Source: Lentisphaeria bacterium (GTDB taxonomy: Bacteria > Verrucomicrobiota > Lentisphaeria > Oligosphaerales > JAFGRS01). Taken from it: a DNA stretch of 7,248 nt. Every line of letters starts with the position of its first letter. The stretch's first letter is position 1. Below the pieces are notes generated by a model. The model was not told the origin of the DNA. It worked only from the letters and a program-made list of their open reading frames with translations, and made no database searches. The position numbers and the translations under genes were made by a program. The stretch spans positions 1 to 7,248 of the forward strand of contig JAFGRS010000736.1 of assembly GCA_016935045.1 (NCBI GenBank), given 5' to 3'. Shown here piece after piece: positions 6,884 to 7,248 of the stretch.

Positions 6884-6946
6884 TGCACCGGGCGGCAGAG
6901 CCCCGGGCAGAGTAGGAATCGTCTTGAAACAGTCTCGAGCGCCCGC

Positions 6947-6970
6947 GTCTGCCTGTGCGGACACGCAGAC
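6947..6970. repeat. Bulged 24-base hairpin
   Basis: GTCTGC (6947-6952) pairs with GCAGAC (6965-6970). After a two-base CT bulge, GTG (6955-6957) pairs with CAC (6962-6964) around a CGGA loop. No T-run follows on either strand. The role is unknown and it could be chance in GC-rich sequence. Confidence 0.35.
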
Positions 6971-7138
6971 AGGTCCCTGCGGGCACACTCCGGAACGGGC
7001 ACGGCAAATGCCGGCGTGTCACTTTGCAGAGCGCTGAGTTCCGGGGGACACTACTGTGGGACGATGCGTATGGGCTGGAGACGAGTGCCAGGCAGGTGTC
7101 GTGCAGGAAGGCAGAAACAGAGGACGAACCGCCGCCGA

Positions 7139-7173
7139 AAGTGCTCCTGCCGCGCGGGGCCCCGCGAGCACTC
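7139..7173 (-). terminator. Candidate stem-loop terminator of the minus-strand gene at the right edge
   Basis: On the minus strand AGTGCTC (7172-7166) pairs with GAGCACT (7146-7140), extended by a G-T pair at 7173/7139. The loop contains a perfect palindrome GCGGGGCCCCGC (7165-7154) that can form its own structure. The stem begins within the TGA at 7174-7172 and is followed by only two further T residues, so it would be a weak intrinsic terminator at best. Confidence 0.3.
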
Positions 7174-7248
7174 AGGCACTGGCCGGGAGCGGGATGCGAC
7201 CGGCCTTCCGCAGCGCCGTGCAGGTGACCTCGACCCCCGCCGCGGCCG
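7172..7248 (-). CDS. Possible C-terminal end of a gene entering from the right
   Basis: One minus-strand frame from the window edge reads 24 codons (AAAGVEVTCT at the edge, RIPLPASA at the end) and stops at TGA 7174-7172. Third positions are G or C in 22 of 24 codons, matching the real genes here. A stem-loop starts within the stop codon, as expected at a gene end. The fragment is too short to assign a function, and another frame is also open here, so this is a reasoned guess. If right, the gene converges on the secreted-protein gene. Confidence 0.38.
   Translation of the reverse strand, partial: AAAGVEVTCTALRKAGRIPLPASA

Larger units (their letters stand above)
6546..7171. other. Long intergenic region without a convincing gene
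   Basis: This 626-base stretch follows the secreted-protein stop. Several frames stay open only because stop codons are rare at this G+C content. The plus-strand frames at 6565-6915 and 6955-7227 give Pro/Arg/Ser-rich products with no recognisable motif; the second has poor G/C bias at third positions. What it does hold is structured DNA: two tandem hairpin units (6631-6748), a C8/G8 palindrome (6864-6883) and a bulged hairpin (6947-6970). No T-run terminator, tRNA, tmRNA or other known RNA was recognised. Confidence 0.6.

Noticed and set aside
6565..6915. Plus-strand ORF of 116 codons over the hairpin repeats.
   Set aside because: It is low-complexity, its internal repeats (PENT/PENK, FSGH/FSGR) simply follow the DNA repeats, and it has no ribosome binding site of note.
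5670..7022. Long minus-strand open frame of 450 codons opposite the secreted protein and into the gap.
   Set aside because: It is an antisense shadow over 5670-6545, and its remainder over the gap is Arg/Gly-rich without domain signatures.
6955..7227. Plus-strand GTG-initiated ORF of 90 codons at the right edge.
   Set aside because: Third positions lack the strong G/C bias of the real genes, there is no family resemblance, and it runs antisense through the candidate minus-strand gene end.

Overview
This is a GC-rich stretch (by eye close to 70% G+C, with third codon positions nearly all G or C) from the chromosome of a bacterium. The downstream gene encodes a protein with a Sec-type signal peptide, and the permease belongs to the binding-protein-dependent ABC importers. 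Both suit a Gram-negative-style envelope but do not fix the phylum, and nothing here allows a firm taxonomic call. I see no phage, insertion-sequence, CRISPR, tRNA or rRNA signal.

Layout. Positions 1-124 carry no gene I can support. On the minus strand lie an RsmB/NOP2/Sun-family RNA cytosine-C5 methyltransferase (125-1495) and, upstream of it, a calcineurin-like metallophosphoesterase (1722-2456). The 226-base gap between them holds a doubtful 48-codon ORF whose stop overlaps the methyltransferase start as ATGA. A divergent control region (2457-2638), with the most AT-rich patch seen outside the genes, separates this pair from two plus-strand genes. These are a fused two-domain ABC importer permease of the ferric-iron type (2639-4333) and, 76 bases later, a 711-residue secreted protein (4410-6545) whose C-terminal two thirds read as an alpha/alpha toroid. 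A 7-8 bp GC hairpin sits between the two plus-strand genes.

Positions 6546-7171 form a 626-base gap without a convincing gene but with several inverted repeats. Two similar tandem hairpins are built from four alternating copies of CCGGAAAAC/GTTTTCCGG. There is also a 20-bp perfect palindrome of eight C and eight G, and a smaller bulged hairpin. At the right edge the last 24 codons of a minus-strand gene may be present (7172-7248), with a stem-loop starting within its stop codon, which would make this gap a convergent intergenic region.

How the genes work together. The methyltransferase and phosphoesterase are ordinary housekeeping-type genes that may share a transcript. The permease has no ATPase or binding-protein gene in the window, so its partners must be encoded elsewhere or beyond this view. 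Whether the secreted toroid protein is functionally tied to transport is unknown. I did not find a clear undescribed multi-gene system. The best leads are the uncharacterised secreted protein and the repeat cluster downstream of it.
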